A DNA stretch of 57,626 nt from Klebsiella pneumoniae (GTDB lineage Bacteria > Myxococcota_A > UBA796 > SXON01), in NCBI GenBank assembly GCA_945862325.1, contig CAMAXZ010000026.1:1-57626 (forward strand), in the 5' to 3' direction. Positions 50,400 to 57,626 of the stretch are shown here, piece by piece. The position numbers and the translations under genes were made by a program. The notes under the pieces are model-generated. The model did not search any database. It had not been told where the DNA came from and saw only the letters and a program-made list of their open reading frames with translations. Numbering within the stretch: the first letter of the stretch is position 1; each line of letters opens with the position of its first letter.

Positions 50400-50442
50400 C
50401 GGCTTCGAGGGGCCCCGGTGTCTACAGGCGCAGGAGACGCCC

Positions 50443-51219
50443 ATGCCCCTTTCCGCCTTGACCTTCCTCGCGCTTTCCGCGTGTTTCTTCGCCCCGTCCG
50501 TCGAGGGCGACGGCGACGTCCGCACCGAGCTGCGTGAGGTCCCGCCCGCCGAGGGCGTCGTGCTCGAAGGCGCGATTGACGTGACGGTGACCGCCAGCGA
50601 CCGAACCACGGTCGAGGTCACGTGCGACGCCAATCTGCTGCCCTACATCGCGACCGAGGTGGTCGACGGTGCCCTGTGGGTACGGACGACGCACGACGGG
50701 CTCCCCGTGAACCTCGACCCGACGGGCCCGTGTGCGGTGGCCGTGGGCCTGCCGCAGCTCCAGGTCGTGCGCCTCGTGGGCTCGGGCCTGATCGAGGTTC
50801 TCGGCCAGGGGTCGGTGCTGCTCGGCGAGCTGGAGCTGACGGGGAGCGGCGAAGTGGTCGTTGCCCCCACGATCGCCGGGGCGCGCCTCGACGTGGCGCT
50901 GAGCGGCAGCGGCGACCTGACCCTCGCCGCGGTCGAGGTGGCGAGCGTGGACGTCGCGCTGAGCGGGAGCGGCGACGTCACCGTCGGGCAAGGCGCCGCG
51001 GACACGCTCGATCTCGCGCTCACGGGGAGCGGGGACGCGGGGCTCGGCCAGCTCGTCACCCGAGACGTGCGGGTGGTGCTCAGCGGGAGCGGCGACGCGG
51101 CGGTGCACGCCACCGAGTCCATCGAAGCCGTGCTCACCGGCTCGGGCGACCTCGCGATCGCCGGGGACCCCGGGCGCCGCGACGTCGACGTGACCGGCAG
51201 CGGCGACGTCGACGGCTGA
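50443..51219 (+). CDS. Lipoprotein with DUF2807/GIN head domain
   Basis: A 258-residue putative lipoprotein (MPLSALTFLALSAC, lipobox Cys14). The mature part is a regular solenoid in which Ser/Thr-Gly-Ser-Gly-(Asp/Glu) recurs seven or more times at about 20-residue intervals (SGSGDLTLA, SGSGDVTVG, TGSGDAGLG, SGSGDAAVH, TGSGDLAIA). It is typical of the auto-transporter-adhesin-head-like GIN domain DUF2807. The function of this domain is not established. AGGAG precedes the ATG by about 7 bases. It is convergent with the glycoside hydrolase. Confidence 0.82.
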   Translation: MPLSALTFLALSACFFAPSVEGDGDVRTELREVPPAEGVVLEGAIDVTVTASDRTTVEVTCDANLLPYIATEVVDGALWVRTTHDGLPVNLDPTGPCAVAVGLPQLQVVRLVGSGLIEVLGQGSVLLGELELTGSGEVVVAPTIAGARLDVALSGSGDLTLAAVEVASVDVALSGSGDVTVGQGAADTLDLALTGSGDAGLGQLVTRDVRVVLSGSGDAAVHATESIEAVLTGSGDLAIAGDPGRRDVDVTGSGDVDG

Positions 51220-51226
51220 GGTCAGC
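51215..51226. terminator. Short palindrome spanning two convergent stop codons
   Basis: GCTGA-GG-TCAGC holds the TGA of the GIN-domain gene (51217-51219) and the TGA of the hydrolase (51224-51222). The 5-base arms are too short alone for a terminator. It is listed because the layout repeats that at three other convergent junctions. Confidence 0.25.
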
Positions 51227-53828
51227 GGACGTCGATCCAGGGGGAGTCCAGCCCCTCGAGGTCGATCGACCACCACCCGCGCCCGGCCGGCCGTACCGTC
51301 ACCGGTCGCGCCGGCGCGGCGTCCTCGTCGAGCAGGCGCGAACGAGGCCGCGTGGGCCAACGGAAGGCGACGGTCCCGCGCAGCCGCTCGTTGCGCGCCG
51401 GCCCCTCGCCCCAGGTCGCCACGTTCGGGCTGTCGAGGTACCAGCGCGTCCCCGCTCGTTCGGTGCGGCCGACGACGGTGAGGAGCGCTCCCCCGGCGTC
51501 GCGCGCCACGAGCGAGGCGGCGACGAACGAGCCCGCGTCGACCCGCAGCCCCGACGTCTCGCCGGCACGGCCGATCACGGCGAAGAAGCGAGGACGATCG
51601 ATGGTGAACTCGGACTCGCCCCACGCCGTGCCGCCGCCGTCGTCGCGCGCGGCGAGGGGGATGGGCGGCGGCAGGCGTCCGTAGTCGGTTCGCAGGCGGG
51701 CGCCCGCCGCGGTGCGCGCGGACGCGAAGAGATCGGGGAGCAACCCCGGAGACTCGGCGAGGTCACGCGCGACCCCGTCGGGGCTCCACCAGCGCGCGAG
51801 CTCGACCGGCGCCGAGGGGATTGCCCCGGACCGCCACAGGGCCGACGCGGCGGGCATCTGCGCGAGGACGTTCGACCTCCCCTGGAGATCGAGGCCGCCG
51901 ACCGGCGCCGCCGCCGGATCGAACCCGAGGTGGCTCCAGGCGAACCAGGCGATGGCGTCCCACCCCTGCCGCGCGCCGACGGCTGCCCAGAACAGGGGCG
52001 CCTCCTGCGTGTGCCGGTTGGGCCAAACGTGGCCGAGCTCGCTGACCGTACACGGGCGCCCCCGCTGGCACCAGGACAGCTCGTCGCCGAGGCGCTGCTG
52101 CTCGGGGCGCAGCACCACCGACTGCCCGTGGCTCGCCACCTGCCGTTCGGGGGCCGGATCCCAGTAGATGTGGAGGTCGACCACGTCACACGCCGCGAGC
52201 AGGGCGTCCGCGGCGGGCTGGCCGAAGCTCGTGTTGCACACGATCGGCGCGGTGAACCCGAGCTCTTCCTTGAAGAACCGCGCCATCTCGCCCTGGTGCC
52301 GGGCCTCGAGCGAGGCGTAGAACTCGAGCAGGTCGGCGGCGCGCGTCGTCGGCCACTGCTCCGTGCGTGACCGCTGGCTCGGCTCCCGCGCGACGGAGCC
52401 GAGCGCGAGGGTCTCGCCCATCTGCAGGCCGCCGCGCATCCGCCCGGCCCACGCCGCCGAGAGGCGGGCGTCGCCTCCGTACCGCGCCCGAAGCCACGTG
52501 TTCCACGCCTCGTCGAGCGCGGCGCGGTGCGCCCCGGGGGCCCGGTCGAGCCCGCCGCCCCACCACCCGACGAGCAGGCTGTCCTCGTTGGAGAGCTCGA
52601 CCACGGCGATCGCCGGGTCGTCGGCGTAGCGGAGCCCGGTGTGGGGGTTGACGCGGCCCCACAGGGCGCGGACGTGCGCCTTCTTCGCCTCTTCCCACTC
52701 GGGGAACACGAAGCTGGCGTACTTGTTGCCGACGGGCACGCCGCCGGGCGCCGGGACCCCCTCCCCCTCGCGGAAGCTGCGCAGGGTCCAGGTCTCGAGC
52801 CACGTGTACACGCCGCGCGCCTTGAGCGCGGCGAAGACCGCGTCGAGCCGCGCCAGCCCGTCGGGGAGAATCGAAGGTTCACCAGGTTTTCCACGCGCCG
52901 GGTTGACGAGGGAGCCCGGGCTGTCGCTGTCGAGGTGATGCAGCCGGACGAGGTCGAACCCCGCCTCGGAGAGGTGCGCCGCGAGGGTCGGCGCGCGCGC
53001 CGGCTCGACCAGGGCGCCGGCGCCGACGAGGTTAACCCCCCAGAAGCGCGCCGGAGCGCCGTCGTCGAACGCGAGGCGACCGTCGCGGACGACCACGCGG
53101 CGGGTCGCGACCGGGCGGGCCGGCGCGAGCGTGGGGTACCGCCGCGGGGTGAAGGCGTAGCCGTCGTCGAGGTGCGCCGGATCCGGCGAAGGTCGCGGCC
53201 ACGGGACGGCGCCCGGAGCCGTGAGGGTCACCGCGAGCACCGCGAACGGGATGTTCCCGCGGGACGAGACGCGCAAGGCCCGGATCGGAGCTGCTGGGTC
53301 GATCGTGGTGACGGCAAGGAGCGACGCGGTCACGACGTCGCCGCTCGGGTTGATCCCGAGGGCGACGGGGAAGGCGTCGCGCCCCGTGGCGCCGGCCCAC
53401 GCCGGCCACGCCTGCTCGCCCACCATCCACTTCAGCGGTTGCGTACGCCCGTCTTCGTAGAGGAGTGTGCCCTCCGCCGCGATGTCGCGCGCGTCGACGC
53501 CGCCGGCGGCGGCGGTGAGGACCCACACGTCCCCGGCGCGCTGGCCTCCCACGGGGATCTCGACGGCGGCGGGCGCGTCCGGAGCGCCGGCGCCGCGAAG
53601 CAGGACCGCGTCCGGCGCGGCGCCGGGGTCGAAGTGCAGCGCGACCGGCGCCTCGAGCGGGACGGGTTCCTGGAGGCGGAACAGCGGGGGCTCCGCCCCG
53701 TCGAAGAGGTCGTGGTTGCGAAGGGCCGTCAGATCGAGGGTGACGCCCGGCTTCTCGCCGTCACCCGCGGCGGCGGCCGCCGTCGCGAGCGCGAAGAGGC
53801 CGAGCCCGACGAGGACGCGCGGCTTCAC
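51222..53828 (-). CDS. Secreted glycoside hydrolase, clan GH-A (cellulase/GH42-like)
   Basis: An 868-residue secreted enzyme. It has a signal peptide (MKPRVLVGLGLFALATAAAA). An N-terminal beta region of about 250 residues is followed by a TIM barrel beginning FWGVNLVGAGALVEP and FDLVRLHHLDSD. The acid/base is Glu415 in AVVELSNEDSL and the probable nucleophile is Glu597 in CTVSELGHVWPN, at the ends of strands 4 and 7 as in clan GH-A. C-terminal beta domains follow. The substrate is unknown; the setting suggests trimming of the cell's own polysaccharide. I chose the GTG at 53828, which overlaps the flippase stop as GTGA and gives a clean signal peptide; a GTG at 53834 adds two residues. Confidence 0.78.
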   Translation of the reverse strand: MKPRVLVGLGLFALATAAAAAGDGEKPGVTLDLTALRNHDLFDGAEPPLFRLQEPVPLEAPVALHFDPGAAPDAVLLRGAGAPDAPAAVEIPVGGQRAGDVWVLTAAAGGVDARDIAAEGTLLYEDGRTQPLKWMVGEQAWPAWAGATGRDAFPVALGINPSGDVVTASLLAVTTIDPAAPIRALRVSSRGNIPFAVLAVTLTAPGAVPWPRPSPDPAHLDDGYAFTPRRYPTLAPARPVATRRVVVRDGRLAFDDGAPARFWGVNLVGAGALVEPARAPTLAAHLSEAGFDLVRLHHLDSDSPGSLVNPARGKPGEPSILPDGLARLDAVFAALKARGVYTWLETWTLRSFREGEGVPAPGGVPVGNKYASFVFPEWEEAKKAHVRALWGRVNPHTGLRYADDPAIAVVELSNEDSLLVGWWGGGLDRAPGAHRAALDEAWNTWLRARYGGDARLSAAWAGRMRGGLQMGETLALGSVAREPSQRSRTEQWPTTRAADLLEFYASLEARHQGEMARFFKEELGFTAPIVCNTSFGQPAADALLAACDVVDLHIYWDPAPERQVASHGQSVVLRPEQQRLGDELSWCQRGRPCTVSELGHVWPNRHTQEAPLFWAAVGARQGWDAIAWFAWSHLGFDPAAAPVGGLDLQGRSNVLAQMPAASALWRSGAIPSAPVELARWWSPDGVARDLAESPGLLPDLFASARTAAGARLRTDYGRLPPPIPLAARDDGGGTAWGESEFTIDRPRFFAVIGRAGETSGLRVDAGSFVAASLVARDAGGALLTVVGRTERAGTRWYLDSPNVATWGEGPARNERLRGTVAFRWPTRPRSRLLDEDAAPARPVTVRPAGRGWWSIDLEGLDSPWIDVR

Positions 53829-55321
53829 GCCCACCCCAGGCGACGCCGCACGGCCTCGAGGACCCGACGGTCATCCTCGGTGATCCCCATCGCCAACACC
53901 GACGCCACGAACGCGACACCCCCGAGCGTGCCCGCGCCGACGAGCACGACCCAGCCCGGCGCGTCCGTCGCGCGGAGCGCGGCGGTGATGACGGCGACGG
54001 GCACCCCCGCGAGGACGACCTTGCCGAGGCCGAGGTCGAACGGGTGGATCCGCAGGTGCGCCCACACCTGGGCCATCGCCACGCCGTTGGCGACGCACAT
54101 CGCGACGGCGTTGGCGAGGGCGGCGCCGGTGACCCCCAACGGCGGGACGAGCAGCAACGACGCCACGGTCGCGCTCGCGAGGGCGATCAGGCCGTTCCAA
54201 AGTGCCGCGCGCGGCTGGCCCGCCATGATGAGGAGGTAGTTCACGCTGCCGACCGCGGTGCAGAAGAGCTGGGTGAGGCAGGTGATCCACAGCGCGGGGA
54301 CGGCGTCGGGCGATCCGTTCGGCCATACCCCGAGCACCGCCATGGGAGCCGCCACGCAGACGGCGACCGGCGGCACGGCGAGCGCGACCGCCCAACGCGT
54401 GACCGTGCGGTAGAGGCGCTCGAGCCCGTCGCGATCGCCCTGCGCGTGCTTCTCGGCGATCAGCGGCGCGAACGGCCCGTTGAGCGCGCCGAGGCCCAGG
54501 CCGAGCAGCGGCGTGATCGCGTTCACCGGTCCGTAGACGCCCGCTTCGGTCACCGACCGGAGGCCCGCGAGCAACAGCTGATCGAGCCAGGTGTAGGCGC
54601 CCATCACCACGCCCTGCACCCACATCGGCCACGAGTACGCCAAGAGCGCGCGCACGTCCGGCGCGAGCTCCACGGCGCCCGTCGACGGCGCCGGGACGTC
54701 GGAGCGCCCCACCCGTCGCCACGCGATCGCGCCGAGCCCGGCGCCGAACGCCATCGCGGACACCCACGCGATCACGGCGCCCACGGGGCCGGCGTCGAGC
54801 CGCACGACGAACACGTAGACGCCGGCGAGCTGCACGATCGGCCAGGCGACGAAGAGGATCCACGCGCGGGGCGCCACGGCTCCACGCCCCTGGGCCGCGC
54901 TGACCGTCACGAGGCGAACGGCGCCGATGGGCAGTGCGAACGCGGCGATTTGCAGCGCGATCACCGTCGCGGGCGCCGGGTCGACCCAGGCCGCGTACCG
55001 CCCCGCCAGGGCGGCGAGCGCGCCCGCGCCCGCGAGCCCCGCCAGCACCGTCGCGGCGAGGGCGCGCGCGGTCACGGCGCGGGCGACCTCGGCCGAGCGC
55101 GCCGTGGCGACGTAGCGGATCACGGCGTTCTCCATGCCGAGGCCCACGACGAACGCGCCGAGCTGCAGCACGCGCTTCACGTTGTTGAACAGGCCGTAGC
55201 CCGCGTTCCCGAGGAGCCCGTTCGTCCACACGTCGAGCGCGAGGAGCAGCGCGGAGCCGAGCACCTGCGCGACCAGCATGACCCCGCCGCCGCGCGCGAG
55301 CTTGCGGAGATCCGACTGCAT
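53825..55321 (-). CDS. Polysaccharide flippase, Wzx/MOP family
   Basis: A 498-residue membrane protein with about 14 helices, of the MATE/Wzx (MOP) superfamily. The first helix follows LRKLARGGGVMLVAQVLGSALL, as in polysaccharide exporters. The pattern of two 6-helix bundles plus two extra is visible, with SWPMWVQGVVMGAYTWLDQLLLAG opening the second half. It probably flips lipid-linked glycan units to the periplasm for the Wzy-like protein. The ATG at 55321 is divergent from the Alg14-like gene (57 bases between). The stop overlaps the hydrolase start. Confidence 0.85.
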   Translation of the reverse strand: MQSDLRKLARGGGVMLVAQVLGSALLLALDVWTNGLLGNAGYGLFNNVKRVLQLGAFVVGLGMENAVIRYVATARSAEVARAVTARALAATVLAGLAGAGALAALAGRYAAWVDPAPATVIALQIAAFALPIGAVRLVTVSAAQGRGAVAPRAWILFVAWPIVQLAGVYVFVVRLDAGPVGAVIAWVSAMAFGAGLGAIAWRRVGRSDVPAPSTGAVELAPDVRALLAYSWPMWVQGVVMGAYTWLDQLLLAGLRSVTEAGVYGPVNAITPLLGLGLGALNGPFAPLIAEKHAQGDRDGLERLYRTVTRWAVALAVPPVAVCVAAPMAVLGVWPNGSPDAVPALWITCLTQLFCTAVGSVNYLLIMAGQPRAALWNGLIALASATVASLLLVPPLGVTGAALANAVAMCVANGVAMAQVWAHLRIHPFDLGLGKVVLAGVPVAVITAALRATDAPGWVVLVGAGTLGGVAFVASVLAMGITEDDRRVLEAVRRRLGWA

Positions 55322-55378
55322 CGGGCGCGTGTATCGCGCCGGGTGGACCGCTCGCGCGCTGCGGGTCACGTTGCGGCG

Positions 55379-55843
55379 GTGCAGCCCCCCCTCCGCGTCC
55401 TGATCGTGTGCTCCTCGGGCGGCCATCTGGCCCAGCTTCACTGCCTCGACGCGTGGTGGTCGCAGCACGAGCGCGCCTGGGTCACCTTCGACAAGGCCGA
55501 CGCACGGTCCCTGCTCGAGGGGGAGCGCGTGTGGTGGGGACACCACCCGACGAATCGAAATCTCAAGAACCTCCTGAAGAACGCGCGCCTCGCGCTGCGT
55601 GTCCTCGCGAAGGAGCGCCCCCACCTGATCGTGAGCAACGGCGCGGGCATCGCCGTGCCGTTCTTCTGGCTCGGAAAGCTCCTCTTCGGCTGCACGACGG
55701 TGTACGTCGAGGTGTACGACCGAATCGACTCGGCCACGCTGACGGCCCGCCTCGTGACGCCGGTGCTGGACCAGATGGTGATCCAGTGGGAGGACCAGCG
55801 CACATTCTACCCGGACGCCGAGTTCCTGGGGGGTGTGCTCTGA
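55379..55843 (+). CDS. Alg14/PssD-type glycosyltransferase membrane subunit
   Basis: A 154-residue protein similar to the N-terminal, membrane-anchoring half of split GT1/GT28-type transferases (Alg14, PssD, CpsF-type). It has LIVCSSGGHLAQLHCLDAWW, VVWWGHHPTNRN-like WWGHHPTNRNLKNLLKNARLAL, and the hydrophobic IVSNGAGIAVPFFWLGKLL. It recruits the catalytic Alg13/PssE partner encoded directly downstream. The start is taken as the GTG at 55379, three residues before the conserved strand. Confidence 0.85.
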   Translation: MQPPLRVLIVCSSGGHLAQLHCLDAWWSQHERAWVTFDKADARSLLEGERVWWGHHPTNRNLKNLLKNARLALRVLAKERPHLIVSNGAGIAVPFFWLGKLLFGCTTVYVEVYDRIDSATLTARLVTPVLDQMVIQWEDQRTFYPDAEFLGGVL

Positions 55844-56352
55844 TCTTCGCGACGGTGGGCACACACGAGCAGCCGATGGATCGCCTGCTCCGCGCGCTCG
55901 ATGCCCTGCCCGGCGACGAGCCGGTCATCGCGCAGACGGGGTGGTGCACGTACGCGCCGTCTCGGGTCACGGCCGAGAAGCTGATGCCCTTCGAGGCGAT
56001 CCAGGCGTACATGCGCGACGCGCGCATCGTCGTCACGCACGGCGGTCCCGCGTCGATCATGCAGGCGCTCTCCCATGGCAAGACGCCGATCGTCGTCCCG
56101 CGCCAGTCCGCGCACGGCGAGCACGTCGACGACCACCAGGTGCGGTTCGCCCGTCGCATCGCCGCGCGCGTCATCGTGGTCGAGGACCCGTCGGAGCTCG
56201 CCGAGGTGATCGCCACCTACGACGCCCGCGTTCGCGCCATCCCCCCCGACGCCGGCGGACCTGCCCGCGCGCGGGCGTTCGCGCAACGCTTCGACACGCT
56301 CTGTCGTGCCCTCGTCGCGCGCCGGGGGCGCGTGCTAACGTGGCGCCGATGA
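55840..56352 (+). CDS. Alg13/PssE-type glycosyltransferase catalytic subunit, CTG start
   Basis: A 170-residue UDP-sugar-binding half of the split transferase. Family members begin M-I-F-x-T-V-G-T. Here the matching residues IFATVGTHEQPMDRLL are preceded by a CTG codon at 55840 that overlaps the upstream stop as CTGA. No ATG, GTG or TTG lies in frame nearby, so CTG is the most likely initiator. The C-terminal domain has VVTHGGPASIMQALSHGKTPIVVPR and GEHVDDHQ, the nucleotide-sugar site of the Alg13 family. It is likely active only with the neighbouring Alg14-like protein. Confidence 0.85.
   Translation: MIFATVGTHEQPMDRLLRALDALPGDEPVIAQTGWCTYAPSRVTAEKLMPFEAIQAYMRDARIVVTHGGPASIMQALSHGKTPIVVPRQSAHGEHVDDHQVRFARRIAARVIVVEDPSELAEVIATYDARVRAIPPDAGGPARARAFAQRFDTLCRALVARRGRVLTWRR
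56336..56341 (+). promoter_or_regulatory. Candidate -10 element before the second kinase
   Basis: TAACGT, then GGCGCCG, then ATG at 56349. It lies inside the end of the preceding gene, where it creates the unusual codon CTA. Confidence 0.35.
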
Positions 56353-57626
56353 CGCCGACGCCCGCAGAGTCGCTCGCCGAAGGGCGCTTCAAGCTGCTCT
56401 CCGTGCTCGGCGAGGGCGGCATGGCCATCGTCTACCGCGCGTTCGACGTGCGGCTGCAGCGCCCGCGCGCGATCAAGGTCCTCTCCCCGGCGCTCGCCCA
56501 ACGCCCGTCGATCCGTCGTCGCTTCCTCGCGGAGGCTCAGACGATGGCCACCCTCGAAGAGTCGCGCGTCGTGCGGGTGTTCGACATGGGGGAAGACGGC
56601 GATCGCGTGTACATCGTGATGGAGCTGGTCGAGGGCGGCTCGCTGGTCGACCGTGTCCGCGATTGGGGGCCCCTCCCGGCGAGAATGGCCGCGGAGGTCA
56701 TGATCCAGGTGGCCGAGAGCCTGCAGGTCGCGCACGACCACGGCGTGATCCACCGCGACATCAAGCCGCACAACATCCTGCTGACCCGCACGGGCGAGGT
56801 CCGCGTGACGGACTTCGGCATCGCACAGGTGCGGGACGACGGCGGCGACCTCACGCGCACCGGCGCGGTGATGGGCACCTGGGGCTTCATGGCGCCCGAG
56901 CAGAAGAGCAACGCGAAGTCCGTCGACGGGCGCGCGGATGTGTACTCGGCCGGCGCGACGCTCTGGTCCCTCGTCCGCGCGGACACGCCGCCCGAGCTGT
57001 TCATGGCGGACAACGAGCCGGACATGCTCGCCGGCATCGAACCGGCCCTCGCCGACGTGATCAAGCGCTCCACGCGCTACCGCCGGGAGGACCGCCCACC
57101 CACCGCCGCGGCCTTCGCCGCCGAGCTCCGCGACGTGCTCGGGCGGCTCCCGCCCGATCCGGAGCTGACCGTCCCGCTCGTGCCCCCGAAGGACGACGCC
57201 CGGCCGTTGGACACGCTCGCGCAGCTCACCGACGCCACCCGGCAGGGCCCCCTCACGCCGGCCCACCTGACGGGCCCGGAGCGCCGTGCGCAGGCGGCGG
57301 ACGTCACGGCCTACCACCCGTCCGGTACGGCGGTGCCCGACGATCTGTCGATCACCCCGGCGACGGTGCCGCCGGCGACCGACGCGCAAACGCAGCTCCA
57401 CCCGCGGCGCGACGCCCCGGCGAGGCCCGAGGCCCCGGCGAGCGCTCCGTCCCGCCCGGTCTTGCTCGCCGCCGCCGCGCTCGGCGCCGCCGTGGTCACC
57501 CTCGGGCTGCTCGCCGCCCTCTGGTTCGCCAGCGGCCCACTGTCGGACGCCGGCGAGGCGGCGACCCGAGTGGCCCCGGTCACCCCGGCGCCCGCCCCTC
57601 CGACCGCCGCGGCCCCCGCGGCCCCC
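56349..57626 (+). CDS. Hanks-type Ser/Thr protein kinase, C-terminus beyond window
   Basis: At least 426 residues, cut by the right edge. The kinase domain (about 12-275) has the glycine loop LGEGGMAIVYRA, AIKVL with the ATP Lys, the RD catalytic loop VIHRDIKPHNILL, DFGIAQV, and APE in GFMAPEQ. A Pro/Asp-rich juxtamembrane segment (about 275-375) follows, then one membrane helix (VLLAAAALGAAVVTLGLLAALWF) and the start of an Ala/Pro-rich periplasmic part. This is the standard bacterial receptor-kinase layout. The ATG overlaps the Alg13-like stop (ATGA). Confidence 0.92.
   Translation, partial: MTPTPAESLAEGRFKLLSVLGEGGMAIVYRAFDVRLQRPRAIKVLSPALAQRPSIRRRFLAEAQTMATLEESRVVRVFDMGEDGDRVYIVMELVEGGSLVDRVRDWGPLPARMAAEVMIQVAESLQVAHDHGVIHRDIKPHNILLTRTGEVRVTDFGIAQVRDDGGDLTRTGAVMGTWGFMAPEQKSNAKSVDGRADVYSAGATLWSLVRADTPPELFMADNEPDMLAGIEPALADVIKRSTRYRREDRPPTAAAFAAELRDVLGRLPPDPELTVPLVPPKDDARPLDTLAQLTDATRQGPLTPAHLTGPERRAQAADVTAYHPSGTAVPDDLSITPATVPPATDAQTQLHPRRDAPARPEAPASAPSRPVLLAAAALGAAVVTLGLLAALWFASGPLSDAGEAATRVAPVTPAPAPPTAAAPAAP

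Noticed and set aside
48537..50633. A 698-codon minus-strand frame opposite gmhB and the Wzy-like gene
   Set aside because: Glu/Arg/His-rich shadow; the plus strand encodes clear membrane helices and HAD motifs.

Overview
The window is about 57.6 kb of very GC-rich, densely packed bacterial chromosome. No gap between genes exceeds about 150 bases, and I see no rRNA, tRNA, CRISPR array, transposase or integrase. The organism looks like a Myxococcota (deltaproteobacterial) relative. Two secreted proteins end in a Gly-Gly-Cys / membrane helix / Arg-cluster tail of the MYXO-CTERM type. Hanks-type Ser/Thr kinases, MopE-like 'putative metal-binding' repeats and Asp-Thr-rich lipoproteins also fit. 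The phylum call is inference; no marker gene (16S, ribosomal protein) is present.

Layout. 1-10.2 kb: housekeeping genes (tRNA-dihydrouridine synthase, glmS, coaD, a CinA-domain protein, mutY) mixed with a GNAT-like protein, a GAF protein, a membrane-anchored TPR protein and an MFS transporter. 10.3-18.7 kb: an orphan membrane protein, then two convergent paralogous pairs of CbbQ/NorQ-type MoxR ATPase plus CbbO/NorD-type VWA protein, enclosing a dienelactone-hydrolase-like gene and a 59% Asp/Glu mini-protein. 18.7-27.9 kb: class I/II aminotransferase, a probable lipoprotein, nadA, an outer-membrane barrel, a kinase fused to a degenerate P-loop module, an SRPBCC protein, a TPM-like/Tim44-like pair and a DNA/RNA methyltransferase. 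27.9-38.7 kb: a polyhydroxyalkanoate (PHA) locus with phaR and a diiron ferritin-like gene on one strand. On the other strand are a phasin and an unbroken eight-gene chain: phaE, two phaC paralogues, acyl-CoA synthetase, Asp-Thr lipoprotein, outer-membrane barrel, lipoprotein hydrolase and a MYXO-CTERM lipase-like protein. 38.7-44.9 kb: surface proteins, including a 1,356-residue protein with 19 metal-binding repeats and an OmpA-family protein. 44.9-56.4 kb: polysaccharide genes, with a complete GDP-D-glycero-D-manno-heptose precursor set (gmhA, hddA, gmhB, hddC), a GT4 glycosyltransferase, Wzy-like and Wzx-like membrane proteins, an Alg14/Alg13-type split glycosyltransferase and a secreted glycoside hydrolase. 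The window ends inside a second Ser/Thr kinase.

Sequence-wide habits. Neighbouring same-strand genes are usually joined by NTGA stop/start overlaps (ATGA, GTGA, TTGA and, at two junctions, apparently CTGA). Several genes have a TANNNT hexamer 6-8 bases before the start codon, which suggests leaderless or near-leaderless transcripts. Convergent gene pairs often share a short palindrome that contains both stop codons. The best candidates for something undescribed are the twin CbbQ/CbbO locus with no recognisable target enzyme, and the operon that physically links surface lipid hydrolysis, acyl-CoA activation and a two-PhaC PHA synthase.
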